33,524 nucleotides of DNA from JAWXBM01 sp034440115 (GCA_034440115.1 JAWXBM010000004.1:1-33524); one strand, 5' to 3'; counted from the stretch's first letter, positions 15,377-24,790 are shown. A program made the numbers and translations. The notes: generated from the letters alone by a model not told the origin.

Positions 15377-16048
15377 TTAATCCGCTTTGCGCCGGTAGTT
15401 AAGTACCCGTCCACGCGGCAGCGCGTCGTCTGCTTCTCCACTGGCCGTTCGGGTCTGGCTATGGGAATAGCCCAGCTTGATCATGCGCTTGCTGAAATTG
15501 GCATGGTGGCCACGACCAGGGTCGATCAGAATTACTTCACATTCGCGCTTGGCATGCTGGTCGATAAAGGCAGCCAGGGGAATCACGTGACTGCGCTCGT
15601 ATAACAGATCGCTGCCTATGATCAGGTCAAATTCACCCAACTCGGTGACGGCATCAGACCAGCCGCTGCGCATGAATGGGATGGCGCGATCCTGGTTGAT
15701 GCGGGTGTTTTCTGACATGAAACCGGCTGCTTCAGGGTGGATGTCGGTGGCCGTGATATCCGCCAGACGATGATTGAGTACCAGGCTGGCCAAGCCTATT
15801 CCGCAGCCGACTTCCAATATCCTTTTCCCGGCTACATCCTGGGTCACCATCAGCTCCGCCAGGGCCGTGCCGGAGGCCCAGATCAGCCCAAACAAGGGCC
15901 AGGTTTCCGAAGAAATGCCTAACCGCGAAGCTGCGCCGTCGTGGTCAGAATATTCTTGCTGGTTACGCAAAGTGCGAACGTGCAGCTCCAGCTCGCCGAG
16001 GTCCAGAGTCTGATAACGAAACCGTAACGGTAAATCGGCGGCAGACAT
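15377..16048 (-). CDS. SAM-dependent methyltransferase, METTL21/Methyltransf_16-like
   Basis: This 223-residue class I methyltransferase shows SAM motif I at ILEVGCGIGLASLVLN, the acidic motif II at ITATDIHPEA, and a post-II motif FDLIIGSDLLYE. The run DLLYE followed by a conserved aliphatic helix is typical of the METTL21 and nicotinamide N-methyltransferase-like group, whose characterised members methylate protein lysines. The Trp-rich region ETWPLFGLIWASGTALAELM just before motif I also matches that group. The ATG at 16048 (MSAADLPLRF) is preferred because conserved-looking sequence starts there. An ATG at 16087 would add 13 poorly structured residues. It converges on the 2OG oxygenase, 4 nt away. 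The substrate is not known. Confidence 0.85.
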   Translation of the reverse strand: MSAADLPLRFRYQTLDLGELELHVRTLRNQQEYSDHDGAASRLGISSETWPLFGLIWASGTALAELMVTQDVAGKRILEVGCGIGLASLVLNHRLADITATDIHPEAAGFMSENTRINQDRAIPFMRSGWSDAVTELGEFDLIIGSDLLYERSHVIPLAAFIDQHAKRECEVILIDPGRGHHANFSKRMIKLGYSHSQTRTASGEADDALPRGRVLNYRRKAD

Positions 16049-16177
16049 GGAAACAGTCCCGAATAATGGGCGGCATCGTGACTGCATTCATGCAGATGCC
16101 GCGCGGGGCCACATGATGACCATACGACCATCATACAGCCTTCAGTCTAAAGACTACCGTCAATCGGGCCTACTGAC

Positions 16178-16597
16178 TTATTGGCTTACAGTTCCTACGT
16201 GCACCATCCACGCCCGGTCTTCATTTCTGGCTTGAACACCCCCGCTGGTGCGCGCTGCCTTGACTTCCATCAACACCAACAGGTTACAGCCCCATTGAGC
16301 TGCTTCAGATTTTGCTCCGGCAATGCCTTTGATGTTCCGGCTGTTCCAATAGGCATAGTCACGCGGTACCTGCACGGGCTTTTCAGTTACCAGGCGATAG
16401 TTGCCCAGCTTGGCTTGCAAGGCAGCGGTGATCTTGTCTTCCTGCAGGTCAAAAGCAGTCATATCAACCAGCTCTACCTGGTTGAAATTGATGGACTCAC
16501 CGCAATAGGGATTGGTGTTTTTTGGGTCAAACATTGAACAGGCGCCTAATACAGCAACCGTGCAAACCAGCAGAGTGGAAAGGTGCAGTCTATTCAT
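16178..16597 (-). CDS. Small predicted lipoprotein of unknown function
   Basis: This 139-residue protein begins with a lipoprotein signal: Arg near the N-terminus, a Leu/Val core, and a lipobox VLGAC, with Cys20 as the lipidation site. It is expected to be anchored to a membrane facing the periplasm. The mature part contains two further Cys residues (NPYCGES and QWGCNLLV), which could form a disulfide, and a central segment IAGAKSEAAQWGCNLLVLME. I do not recognise a family with confidence. The ATG is preceded by a purine-rich AGAGAG. The neighbouring gene upstream on the same strand is a second small membrane-anchored protein. Confidence 0.7.
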   Translation of the reverse strand: MNRLHLSTLLVCTVAVLGACSMFDPKNTNPYCGESINFNQVELVDMTAFDLQEDKITAALQAKLGNYRLVTEKPVQVPRDYAYWNSRNIKGIAGAKSEAAQWGCNLLVLMEVKAARTSGGVQARNEDRAWMVHVGTVSQ

Positions 16598-16720
16598 GTG
16601 TCGCTCTCTAAAAAGACTTGGTTATCATAGCTGAAACCCTTAACTGAAACCCATAACTGCAAACTTATGCCGAACTGCACGGCTGCCTTACAGGCAAAAT
16701 CGATTGCCAGACGAGTCTTT

Positions 16721-17170
16721 TCACCAGCGGTGGTAAAAGAAGCGGAAGTTACCGAGCGGTGATATATACATTTCTCCGAAGCCCGTGTATTCCGGCTTGA
16801 TCTGAACCAACCAGCCACCCGGCAAAAACCATTCGGCAGAATGATGCTCCAGCCGAATGCGGCCAATGTCCGCTGGACCCACGCGGGTCCAGCGAATCTT
16901 GCCACTACGGGATTTGAGCACAAAAACCGTGCCGGGAGCGGGTCCCAGATTCTCGCGTGATTCGAGTACAAATAGGGGAACGCCGAGCAATTCGAGGTCC
17001 ACTTTTGAAATGAACGGCAGACCTTCGGCATCAAATTCAAATGCTTCGGTGTAGAACGGGCCATCACCGGCAGAATCGCCCGGTAAGATGAAATAGGCAG
17101 CTATCCAGCCGATAAGCAGCAAGCTGATTATCAGAATATTAAAGCCGTTACCGCCACGTTTGCGCCGCAT
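16721..17170 (-). CDS. Small membrane-anchored protein of unknown function
   Basis: This 149-residue protein has a positively charged start (MRRKRGGNG), one membrane segment at about residues 10-29 (FNILIISLLLIGWIAAYFIL), then a soluble domain expected outside the cytoplasm. The soluble part is rich in aromatic residues near its end (EYTGFGEMYISPLGNFRFFY), with no cysteines and no motif I can name. AAGGA lies 5 nt before the ATG. A competing - strand frame of similar length at 16594-17067 overlaps it, but lacks a ribosome binding site and has shadow-like composition. Function unassigned. Confidence 0.65.
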   Translation of the reverse strand: MRRKRGGNGFNILIISLLLIGWIAAYFILPGDSAGDGPFYTEAFEFDAEGLPFISKVDLELLGVPLFVLESRENLGPAPGTVFVLKSRSGKIRWTRVGPADIGRIRLEHHSAEWFLPGGWLVQIKPEYTGFGEMYISPLGNFRFFYHRW

Positions 17171-17279
17171 AACAATCCTTGTTCATGCATTACCCGAACC
17201 CAGAGCATAGGACGAGTCGCGCAAAAACTCAATGGCGACAGTCAGTTAGTTACTTTTTGAAACACCATGGCCGGCTTGG

Positions 17280-18995
17280 CTAAGCTACTGCCGCGTGATC
17301 CAGTGCGTCGCGCAGTGGCCGTAGCTGTTGTGCAAAATTCTGCCAGTAGTCTATGGCATCGGTGAACAAGGCCTGGCGCACTTGCTCAGAGCTGGCTGTG
17401 CGCACCGCTCGCTGGTTTTCATGCGGTCTGAAACAGGCTGGTTGTTCTGGTAGATAAAGCTGTTGCAGCAATTTTTGAATACTCTGTTCGGGCCACTGCA
17501 CCAGTTCTTCATACTGCACGTGAATGACTTGCCCGGGCATCAGCCTGTCCCAGAAACGCATCAGATCTTCATAGGCAAGCCAATACTGAGCGATCTGCTT
17601 CAGGTCAAATGCCCAATCCTGGCCAAAACGGAACAGTTGCCGGTACACACTGAAACCCAGCGCCATAGGTTGGCGGCGAACATTTATGATGCGGGCTCCC
17701 GGCAGGATCTTCCTGATCAGCCCTATATGCTGGAAATTGAACGGCATCTTGTCAACAAAAAATGGCGCGTCGGCCCGCTGGATACTGGCGCGTTGCAGAT
17801 ATTGATTACCCATGCCGCGCAACTCTTCCGCGGGCAGTTGTGTTCCAGGTGCGGGGTAGGGAATCTGGCCTGCTTTGAGTTGACGCTGTTGCAGCTCCCG
17901 AATCAGCGTGCTGATGATAGACAGTTCCATGGTGCCATCCACGGCACTGTGTGCGGTGATGATCTGGTCTACCAGCGTGGTTCCAGAACGTGGTAAGCCC
18001 ACCACGAAAATAGCCGGACAATCAGCCGGATAATTTGTCTGAGCACTTTGAGTGATTGGGTGGTTCTGCGGCTGCTCAAACAGAGCGCGAATGGCTCCCA
18101 GTTCACGCAAATGAGCTGGCAGGTCGAACGGCGCCAAAGCTGCGCGCACCCGGTTACCGTGTGCGTAAGCTGCAAAGGCGGCGCCAAAAGCCTGCTGGCT
18201 CTCCAGCGCCCGGCCCAGGGCGAAGGCGAAATGCACCTCATTCATGCTGCCGGGTCTGGCTTGCTTCAGACCTCCTTCGATTTGTTCGATTTGCTGCGTC
18301 TGAAAGTTATATACCTTGAAGTCCGCCAACTGGAACCATGGCCAACCGCTATGGGGATCGTGGCTGATGGCCTGTTGCAACGATTGGATGGCTGCAGCCT
18401 GATCGCCCACGGTGCGCTGAATCATCGCCAGAGCGGTAAAGCTGGCGGCTAATTCGGTTGGTGGCTGAGCCAGTTCTTGCTGCTGCCGAATAACCCGCTG
18501 AAGCAGCTCTATGGCTGGCTGATATTGCCCGCTGCGATCCAATAAGGCCGCCTTGAGCAGCAGGAACTCCTGCTTTTCAGGCTCTTCTTCCAGTAAGAAA
18601 TTTAGCTGTTCCAGCGCCTCGGCATAGCGTTGGCGGCGCATCAGCAGCCGGCTTAGTTCCGGACGCAAGGCCATGATCCCTGAATGCAGTGCCAGGCATT
18701 GCTGCAGAAGCGCTATGGCCTCATCAATGGCGCCTGCCTGGATGGCGATATGAGCGCGTACTTGCAAAGGACGAAAATCTTCGGGTTCCGCAGCGCTGTA
18801 CTCAGTGAGTGTGCGCGCAGCCTGCCGCGATTGGCCGCCTCGCCACAGCTCCAATCCCCGCGCCAATCCCGGATGAGGTTGCGGTGAAAGGGTCTGTTTC
18901 AATAACCGGTTTGCGGCGGAAGCCTTACCCTGCTGCAGATGCTCAGCAGCCTGATTCAGCCATGCCGAGACCTGATCTGAAGAATCGCTCTTCAA
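17280..18995 (-). CDS. TPR-repeat sulfotransferase family protein
   Basis: This 571-residue protein has an N-terminal half of TPR-like helical repeats (about residues 10-280, with repeat-like ALEQLNFLLEEEPE and AIELLQRVIRQQ) and a C-terminal sulfotransferase domain. The PAPS 5'-phosphosulfate loop is GLPRSGTTLVDQI at about 333-345. A 3'-phosphate-binding region is seen at IINVRRQPMALGFSVYRQLF. The VQYEELVQWPEQSIQKLL segment is typical of the Sulfotransfer_3 group. It would transfer sulfate from PAPS to a protein or small molecule; the acceptor is unknown. The start is a TTG whose last two bases lie in the stop codon of the upstream gene (TTGA), so translation is probably coupled to the exported Asp-box protein. 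Confidence 0.85.
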   Translation of the reverse strand: MKSDSSDQVSAWLNQAAEHLQQGKASAANRLLKQTLSPQPHPGLARGLELWRGGQSRQAARTLTEYSAAEPEDFRPLQVRAHIAIQAGAIDEAIALLQQCLALHSGIMALRPELSRLLMRRQRYAEALEQLNFLLEEEPEKQEFLLLKAALLDRSGQYQPAIELLQRVIRQQQELAQPPTELAASFTALAMIQRTVGDQAAAIQSLQQAISHDPHSGWPWFQLADFKVYNFQTQQIEQIEGGLKQARPGSMNEVHFAFALGRALESQQAFGAAFAAYAHGNRVRAALAPFDLPAHLRELGAIRALFEQPQNHPITQSAQTNYPADCPAIFVVGLPRSGTTLVDQIITAHSAVDGTMELSIISTLIRELQQRQLKAGQIPYPAPGTQLPAEELRGMGNQYLQRASIQRADAPFFVDKMPFNFQHIGLIRKILPGARIINVRRQPMALGFSVYRQLFRFGQDWAFDLKQIAQYWLAYEDLMRFWDRLMPGQVIHVQYEELVQWPEQSIQKLLQQLYLPEQPACFRPHENQRAVRTASSEQVRQALFTDAIDYWQNFAQQLRPLRDALDHAAVA

Positions 18996-20281
18996 TCGGT
19001 TGAATGCAGGTTGGTCGCAGCAAGCCGGATGCGCATTGACTTCACCCGTGATGCTTCTTCACTGCTGTCAGTCCAGGCCACGATCAGACTATTGCCGTCG
19101 GACTGCAGTTGCGGGAATCCAGCGGGCCGGTTGAGTTCGGTGGTGGCGATGGTATGCACCGCCAAGATTGAGCCATTGGGGTGCATGAGCTGAACGCGGA
19201 TGGCGCCTTGACCATTTTCGCCCTCATCCAGCCAACTGATGGCAGCATTGCCATTTTCCAGCAAAACAAGATCAACGCGGCCGCTGGGAGCGACGTCATC
19301 AATATCGATGGCGGTAGTGAAAGTCTGACCACCATCCGATGAGCGCGCAAACCTTACGCGTGGAATATCCTCCGCCATGGTAAACCAGGCCACAGCCACA
19401 GCATCGCCCTGGGCTGCTACCGCGGGCCCATTAACCGGACAACCGCTGATTTTCCAGCCATCCTTGTTTACCGGATGACCAGCCTGCCACTTGCCGTTGA
19501 TGAAGCGGCTGATATAGATATCGCGAATCTCTTCTTCAGTGCGGTTGCGATATACAACTACCGGGCCTTCTTTGGCCAGCGCCACGCTGGTCTGGCAGCA
19601 GTCGCAGACCAGATCATCCAGTTCTGCTTCCTCGCTGATGGTGCCATCAGCACTAACCAGGGCATGACGCAGAGTCATACCGCCACTACCATGCTCCTCG
19701 CTGTGTTCGTGATCACCGCCGGCTTCCGACGTGTTGCGGCCATCCAGCCAGATCAAGCCCACACCATCAGAGCTTGGAAACAGGCTGACAAAGCCATGTT
19801 CCGTGGCGGTGTTATCGCGGTGCGGTGTAATGGCATCACCCCAGGTTTCACCGCCGTCAGATGACAGGCTCAGCGCCACATCGTAGGCGTAGCTTCCGCC
19901 CGGACGTTTGCGCAGCCAGTGCGCTGCCCAAAGAGTTTCTGAAACTGGCAGTACCGATGGAAAATCCGCCCAATTGACAAACCAGCTATCGCCTTCAGAC
20001 ACCGTGTGAGGTTCGCCCCATCCGTCAACGCCGAGCTGCGAATAAAGCAAACGAGTACTCTCGCCCTTGGGTTCCAGCCAGCTCAGCACAATAGTACCGC
20101 CCGGTCCTTTGCTTAGATTTGGCTCGGCACTACCTGAGCCGGAGACAACTGGAAGATCGGTGAAATCAGCACCGGGCCGGGCTGCGGCTGATCCCGTTAT
20201 CAACAGACTGGCAAAAGCAATCTGCAAGGGGAGCCAGCGAAATAGCCGACAGATCGATCGATTGTTACTTCTGTTCTTCAT
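18992..20281 (-). CDS. Exported sialidase-like Asp-box (BNR) protein
   Basis: This 429-residue protein has an N-terminal signal peptide (Arg-rich start, then LQIAFASLLITGSAAA) followed by a six-bladed propeller-like domain. Asp-box repeats are visible as SSDGGETWGD and SSDGGQTFTT. A Cys cluster LVCDCCQTS and a later SGCPVNGP may bind metal or form disulfides. A His/Glu-rich loop (GGDHEHSEEHGSGG) could be another metal site. The classical sialidase Arg triad and Tyr are not obvious, so it may be a binding protein or an enzyme of another type. Its stop overlaps the TTG start of the TPR-sulfotransferase gene, so the two were probably kept together. Confidence 0.8.
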   Translation of the reverse strand: MKNRSNNRSICRLFRWLPLQIAFASLLITGSAAARPGADFTDLPVVSGSGSAEPNLSKGPGGTIVLSWLEPKGESTRLLYSQLGVDGWGEPHTVSEGDSWFVNWADFPSVLPVSETLWAAHWLRKRPGGSYAYDVALSLSSDGGETWGDAITPHRDNTATEHGFVSLFPSSDGVGLIWLDGRNTSEAGGDHEHSEEHGSGGMTLRHALVSADGTISEEAELDDLVCDCCQTSVALAKEGPVVVYRNRTEEEIRDIYISRFINGKWQAGHPVNKDGWKISGCPVNGPAVAAQGDAVAVAWFTMAEDIPRVRFARSSDGGQTFTTAIDIDDVAPSGRVDLVLLENGNAAISWLDEGENGQGAIRVQLMHPNGSILAVHTIATTELNRPAGFPQLQSDGNSLIVAWTDSSEEASRVKSMRIRLAATNLHSTD

Positions 20282-20339
20282 GGTGGTTCAACGTTCTGCG
20301 TCGGGATAAAAGGCCAGCAGGGCAGCCTGGCCTGGGAGG

Positions 20340-21104
20340 TCATGAATTCATCATCATCGTCACCAGGCCATTGAGCTGCAACTGGTCGCGTAGCTTCACT
20401 TCGAAATGTCCCAAACCCGCTTGTTCCGCCAGGGAGTGCCAATGGTTTTCTGAAATCGGATAATCGCGCGCCCGCACGTGGTCGAACAGCAACTTTTTCT
20501 CTTCCGGCTGCAATGCTGCGTAATGTCGATCAGCATAGGCTATCCAGCGCTCAACGTAGTCGCTGCGCGGTTCCTGCTCGGTGCAAAATACGTCGATCAG
20601 CGCAAACATTCCATCTGAGGCCAGGTGTTGTGTAATCGCCCGCAGCGTACGCAGTTTGTCAGTTGGATCAGATAAGTGATGCAGCGAAAAACTGGCTACA
20701 ACCAGGTCAAAATTTTCCTGCAATGTTTCCAGCGTGGACAGGATATCCCCATGGATAAGCTCGCCAGGTATACCCAGTTCGTTCAGCCTTTGATTGGCGA
20801 TGGTCAGCGCGCCATTTGATTCATCGATGCCCACGTAACGAGAAAGTGGCACCGCCTGTAACAAGGGCAGTATGGGCGTTAAGTCACCACAGCCCAGGTC
20901 AAGAATTCGAATGGGTCGCTGATACTGGCTGGAAATTTGCCGTTGTAGTCTGCCAAAGAATGCCCGGTGATCCATGTAGTCGTGGATCAATAGCTTTTCG
21001 TAAACCCGCCACTCTTCAAATATTATTTCACCCACTGTTTGTAAGCCTCTCTGGCAGAATTCAGCAGTAATAACTTTACCACCATCATCAGCGCTTAGAT
21101 GCAT
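20340..21104 (-). CDS. SAM-dependent methyltransferase (class I)
   Basis: This 254-residue protein has a Rossmann-fold methyltransferase core: motif I IRILDLGCGDLTPILPLL, acidic residue at YVGIDESNGAL, and the motif IV region FDLVVASFSLHHLSDPTDKL, with LIDVF after it. The first 60 residues form a helical cap with many charged residues (EEWRVYEKLLIHDYMDHRAF). The acceptor is unknown; LHHL followed by a short C-terminal domain is common in small-molecule methyltransferases. The ATG at 21104 has only a weak ribosome binding site. The gene lies 58 nt upstream of the Asp-box protein on the same strand and may share its transcript. Confidence 0.82.
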   Translation of the reverse strand: MHLSADDGGKVITAEFCQRGLQTVGEIIFEEWRVYEKLLIHDYMDHRAFFGRLQRQISSQYQRPIRILDLGCGDLTPILPLLQAVPLSRYVGIDESNGALTIANQRLNELGIPGELIHGDILSTLETLQENFDLVVASFSLHHLSDPTDKLRTLRAITQHLASDGMFALIDVFCTEQEPRSDYVERWIAYADRHYAALQPEEKKLLFDHVRARDYPISENHWHSLAEQAGLGHFEVKLRDQLQLNGLVTMMMNS

Positions 21105-21169
21105 TCGTTGTGATCGTAAAGATCAACGTGAGACAAGGGTCGGGCCTGGATAACCGCGACCACTGACGC

Positions 21170-21189
21170 TGCCCGGCATGTGCCGGGCA
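21170..21189. terminator. GC-rich stem-loop after the large surface-protein gene
   Basis: TGCCCGGC and GCCGGGCA form a perfect 8-bp stem with a 4-nt loop, 28 nt past the stop of the 1168-residue gene and before the methyltransferase gene. No T-tract follows on either strand, so its role as a terminator is uncertain; it may instead separate or stabilise the transcripts. Confidence 0.45.
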
Positions 21190-21216
21190 ATTTCTGGAAA
21201 CAAAGTTGGGCTGGGC

Positions 21217-24200
21217 TTAAGTGAAGCGCCTGATGGCCAAAGCTCCAACTCCCAGCATCAGCAGTAAGAGCAGCAGTTTTGCCTGTTGGCTTAACAGCGG
21301 AATGCCTTCGAAGAACACCGTATTGGTCACGGTACAGTTGTCACCTTGGCCGGCCTTGATCAGCAAGCTCTGGCAATCATCGCTGACTTCCACAAAGTCA
21401 CTGTTAAGGTCTTCAATCACCCAACAGGTGTTGGAAGGATAGAGCGGAATTACGCTGGCGTTGAAGACTTCCGGACCATCACCACTGAATTTCCGGCACC
21501 AATACAGGCTGTCGCCGTTTTCACCTAATGGTGTATCCAGTAACTTCTGCTTGCCGCAATACTCGTCACCATCCTCAATCACGGCTGCATCGCAGTGCAA
21601 CGTGAGCGTGTAGCCCATATCCAGATCAGAAGGGCTGGCGCTGCCTTCGAATATCCATTCCTTGGCGATTATCACGGGCTGTGGATCGGCGTCGTTGGTG
21701 ACATCGCAGTAGAGTTCGGCTCCACCGGTGATGCCGGTGAATTGGCAACCAAATGGCTCCAATTGCACGCCGACATTATCGTCGTCCTGCTGCAGGGTAA
21801 CGCCGCCGTCATAGCTCGGAGTGTAACCGGGCAACAAGTCGGTATCCTCACTGGCCAGGCAATCCAGAGTGCCATCGGTAAAGCTGGTGATAACAAACTC
21901 GACGTAGTTGGCTGGGCCTTCCGTGATCACCTTATCCTGATCGAGAATCAGGCCTGTATTGCAGTCCATCAGTACAGTGACCGGCGTGGGATTATCGCCA
22001 TCGGTGAAGTTTTTGGTCATTCTTACCGTGGCGCGAGTCACGGCATTGGTAATGGTGCAGGAGTAATCACCACCATCGTCGGTATCGGCAACCGGATCAA
22101 CATCGCATTCCTCAGTGCGATCCACTTCGTAATAACCCGCTGGTACTGTTTCAATCACAGAGCACTCAGCGCTGTTGATATCAAATCGGCGCCATTGCAG
22201 TGCGGCAGTCGTGGTGTCCGTATCCGGATTGCCGAAAGCGAGACCGATGTCATCGGTGCATTCAAGATGTACCTCAACCGGGCCAGCACCGCCGGATTCA
22301 TATTCTTTGAAAACTTCCCAATTCGCCGTTGGCCAGCGTATGGCAGTGGTTTCAGTGTCTGCGTCATCACCGGTGTTGATGAATACTTCACCACCGGCAG
22401 ATCCGGTCGCCATAGCTGTGTTACTGATGATGTCTGTTTCTTCGGCTTGCAGGGGTACAGTCAGCCACACGAACAATTGCTGTGAGCCGCCAGGCCCTAA
22501 GTTCACCGTCCACTCGTTGCTGCCCTGGTTCCAGCTACCGTTTGAAGTTTCAACCAGTGCAATGCTGACGTTAGGTGGCAGGGTAACAATGTCTGAAACA
22601 ATCAGGCCGGTCAGGTCAGATGGGCCTTTGTTCAGCGCGGTAACGGTATAGCGCAGATTGGCCAAACCGGAGCCCGCGACGACTGGATCAATGCTGTCTA
22701 CCTTGCTGATAACCACATCCACCTGGCGGATGACGTTGGTGCTGTCGGTGTCGGTGTTATTTCCGGCGTTGCTGTCGAAATTGTCGGAGCTTACCGTGGC
22801 TGAATTCATCAGGACGGCGCCAGAAGCAGTAAAAGCGGGCACTTTGGCGACGATATCAAACACAATTTGCTGGTTAGGTGTCATCACGCCAAGGTTGCAG
22901 GTGATGGTACCGGGAGGACTTTGCACGCAGGGAATGGTGCTGGAAACAAAATTCAATTCCGCAGGCAGAGTATCCACAACCGTTACATTGGCGGCATTGA
23001 CATTGCCTGTGTTGGTGACAGTGATGGTGTAGGTCAGTTCGGTACCGGCCGCCACTTCCGTCACACCATCGGTTTTGCTGATGGAGAGGTCGGTTGGCAG
23101 GCCAAAAGAGTCATACCACAACTGATCGCCCTGCACGGTGCCGCCGCCACTAAAGGTATTGCCGATCCAGGTCAGATGCGCCACACCATTATCAATATCG
23201 ATGCCGAAGTACTCGCCGATACGGCAGGTTTCGGTCGGATCGGTTTTGGCACACGGTGTGATTTGTGGGGTAGGAATGCGCCTTTGGTTACTGGGGAAAT
23301 CGGGATCAAAGGGGTTGTTGGCATCGTTGACCTGAAAAGCTGTGGCCCAGGTCAAACCACCATCGGTGCTGTAAGTGGCAAAAACATCCAGCAGGTTATT
23401 ACCCAGGCTGTTGGTGGCACCGGAGCGGGTATCAAACCAGGCTACGGCGATATTGCCCAATTGGTCAATCGCAGCCATTGGAAATACCTGGTGAGCAGTT
23501 CCACCTCCATCCGGGATAGTTGATGTCGCCCAAGTGGCTCCATTATCGGTGGAGCGGGCGAATACGACGTCGGCATCGTCGCCACTGCCGTGTGTATTAT
23601 CCGGGTCATCATTCGTTACCACGTAAACATTTCCTGGTTGTGCCGGGTCAGGAAGTATCCACGGTTGTCCGGAGCCCAGCATCCAGAATTGCAGCCCAGG
23701 AATCGACACACCCGATCCGGTGCCGTCCTTCACGTTATCGGAAACGTCGCTTTGGCCCGCAGCAAAGGGTGTGCTGACATTGGGGAAGGTCACGCCGCCA
23801 TCGGTGGAGCGTAATACTTGAGTGTAGCCGGTTGCGCCGGCCCAAAGGCCAGCATGAAAAGTCGCATAAACATCACCGTTCGGAGCCACGGCAATATCGG
23901 AAGGCCAGGGCTGGTTATCCCCACCCGTGGAAATTGCCAGCGGCAGTGACCAGGTGGCTCCCTGATCAGTTGAGAATGTGGTGAACACAGTCCAGGACCC
24001 AACCAGTTTAGTCCACACCATATAAATATTGTCGGTGAAAGGGCTGCCGGGGTATTCATCGGCAACAATGTATTCTTTGTCTTCACTGGCTGGGTTAGGG
24101 TCTCCAGAGGCGGCAATGATATTGATTGGAGCCTGCACCGTGACCGCGGTCAGCGGATTGACTTCCATGATCTGGAGCGGACGGGTTCCGCCGCCACCCG

Positions 24201-24723
24201 GTGGTGTAAACAGAGTGGCCCAGAACATCCGCCCCTGACTGTCGAAGGTCATGCCGGTGTCACCGCTATTGTTGCCCAGGGTATTGGGATAGTTGATGGG
24301 CGCCGAAAAGGTCAGGCCGCCGTCGGTTGAAAGGCTGAGTCCGCCATGTGAAGTGACCACAATATTTTGTGGGTTCAGTGGATTTACGCGTATTAAAGGC
24401 TCATCAAAGTTGAAGCCGCCGACATTGCCAAGGGCCAGGTCGGGTTTGGCATTGCTAGCCGGTAAAAGCCCTTGAATAGTGGGTGGTGGAAAACTCTTCT
24501 GGGTGTCCCGAACCGGCCTGACCTGCAGGTCACCGATGGCATCAGCGCTTTTCTTTGTCTTGGGTAGGCTGCTTGTCGAGTCGGCTGTGATGCCAGCGTC
24601 ACCGCCATGCAAGCCAACTGCCGAAGATGGGTTTGTTCCGCTCTGTTGCTTCCATGCTGCCGAAACTACCAGGACAATGAGGAGGGTAACGGTGATTACC
24701 ACCAGAGATTGCTTGATTTTCAT
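21217..24723 (-). CDS. Large secreted surface protein: Asp-box repeats, DUF11 domains, variant IPTL-CTERM tail
   Basis: This 1168-residue exported protein has an N-terminal membrane or signal segment (residues 7-24). It is followed by a propeller-like region to about 540 with Asp-box motifs (STDGGLTFSA, STDNGATWAT, STDGGLTWAT), then two DUF11 adhesion-type domains (TDGVTEVAAGTELTYTITVT and a second from VVISKVDSIDPVVAGSG). About 330 Cys-containing residues follow with three repeats ending in (C)T(I/V)TN-like strands. The last 31 residues, GIPLLSQQ, a Leu-rich helix and RRFT, match the layout of IPTL-CTERM sorting tails, though the motif reads IPLLS. Asp and Glu dominate the exterior. AAAGGA lies 9 nt before the ATG. 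It is probably attached to, or released from, the cell surface. No exosortase-like gene is in the window. Confidence 0.88.
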   Translation of the reverse strand: MKIKQSLVVITVTLLIVLVVSAAWKQQSGTNPSSAVGLHGGDAGITADSTSSLPKTKKSADAIGDLQVRPVRDTQKSFPPPTIQGLLPASNAKPDLALGNVGGFNFDEPLIRVNPLNPQNIVVTSHGGLSLSTDGGLTFSAPINYPNTLGNNSGDTGMTFDSQGRMFWATLFTPPGGGGTRPLQIMEVNPLTAVTVQAPINIIAASGDPNPASEDKEYIVADEYPGSPFTDNIYMVWTKLVGSWTVFTTFSTDQGATWSLPLAISTGGDNQPWPSDIAVAPNGDVYATFHAGLWAGATGYTQVLRSTDGGVTFPNVSTPFAAGQSDVSDNVKDGTGSGVSIPGLQFWMLGSGQPWILPDPAQPGNVYVVTNDDPDNTHGSGDDADVVFARSTDNGATWATSTIPDGGGTAHQVFPMAAIDQLGNIAVAWFDTRSGATNSLGNNLLDVFATYSTDGGLTWATAFQVNDANNPFDPDFPSNQRRIPTPQITPCAKTDPTETCRIGEYFGIDIDNGVAHLTWIGNTFSGGGTVQGDQLWYDSFGLPTDLSISKTDGVTEVAAGTELTYTITVTNTGNVNAANVTVVDTLPAELNFVSSTIPCVQSPPGTITCNLGVMTPNQQIVFDIVAKVPAFTASGAVLMNSATVSSDNFDSNAGNNTDTDSTNVIRQVDVVISKVDSIDPVVAGSGLANLRYTVTALNKGPSDLTGLIVSDIVTLPPNVSIALVETSNGSWNQGSNEWTVNLGPGGSQQLFVWLTVPLQAEETDIISNTAMATGSAGGEVFINTGDDADTETTAIRWPTANWEVFKEYESGGAGPVEVHLECTDDIGLAFGNPDTDTTTAALQWRRFDINSAECSVIETVPAGYYEVDRTEECDVDPVADTDDGGDYSCTITNAVTRATVRMTKNFTDGDNPTPVTVLMDCNTGLILDQDKVITEGPANYVEFVITSFTDGTLDCLASEDTDLLPGYTPSYDGGVTLQQDDDNVGVQLEPFGCQFTGITGGAELYCDVTNDADPQPVIIAKEWIFEGSASPSDLDMGYTLTLHCDAAVIEDGDEYCGKQKLLDTPLGENGDSLYWCRKFSGDGPEVFNASVIPLYPSNTCWVIEDLNSDFVEVSDDCQSLLIKAGQGDNCTVTNTVFFEGIPLLSQQAKLLLLLLMLGVGALAIRRFT

Positions 24724-24762
24724 TCGTCCGATTCCTTTCTGGAATAAAAAACCCCCCTGACG

Positions 24763-24790
24763 ATTTTAATCATGGCATATTTTTTGTGAA
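24763..24790 (-). promoter_or_regulatory. Candidate sigma-70 promoter of the large surface-protein gene
   Basis: On the - strand TTCACA (24785-24790) and TAAAAT (24763-24768) are 16 nt apart, about 40 nt before the start codon. A run of six G followed by six T lies just downstream. Confidence 0.4.

Noticed and set aside
16594..17067. A 157-residue - strand frame overlapping the 149-residue membrane-anchored protein
   Set aside because: It has no ribosome binding site or signal segment. The competing frame has AAGGA at 5 nt spacing and a clean membrane helix.
21595..22485. A 296-residue + strand open frame opposite the large surface protein, and a further one at 22867-23523
   Set aside because: The - strand reading has DUF11 motifs and a continuous 1168-residue frame. 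The + frames are repetitive shadows.
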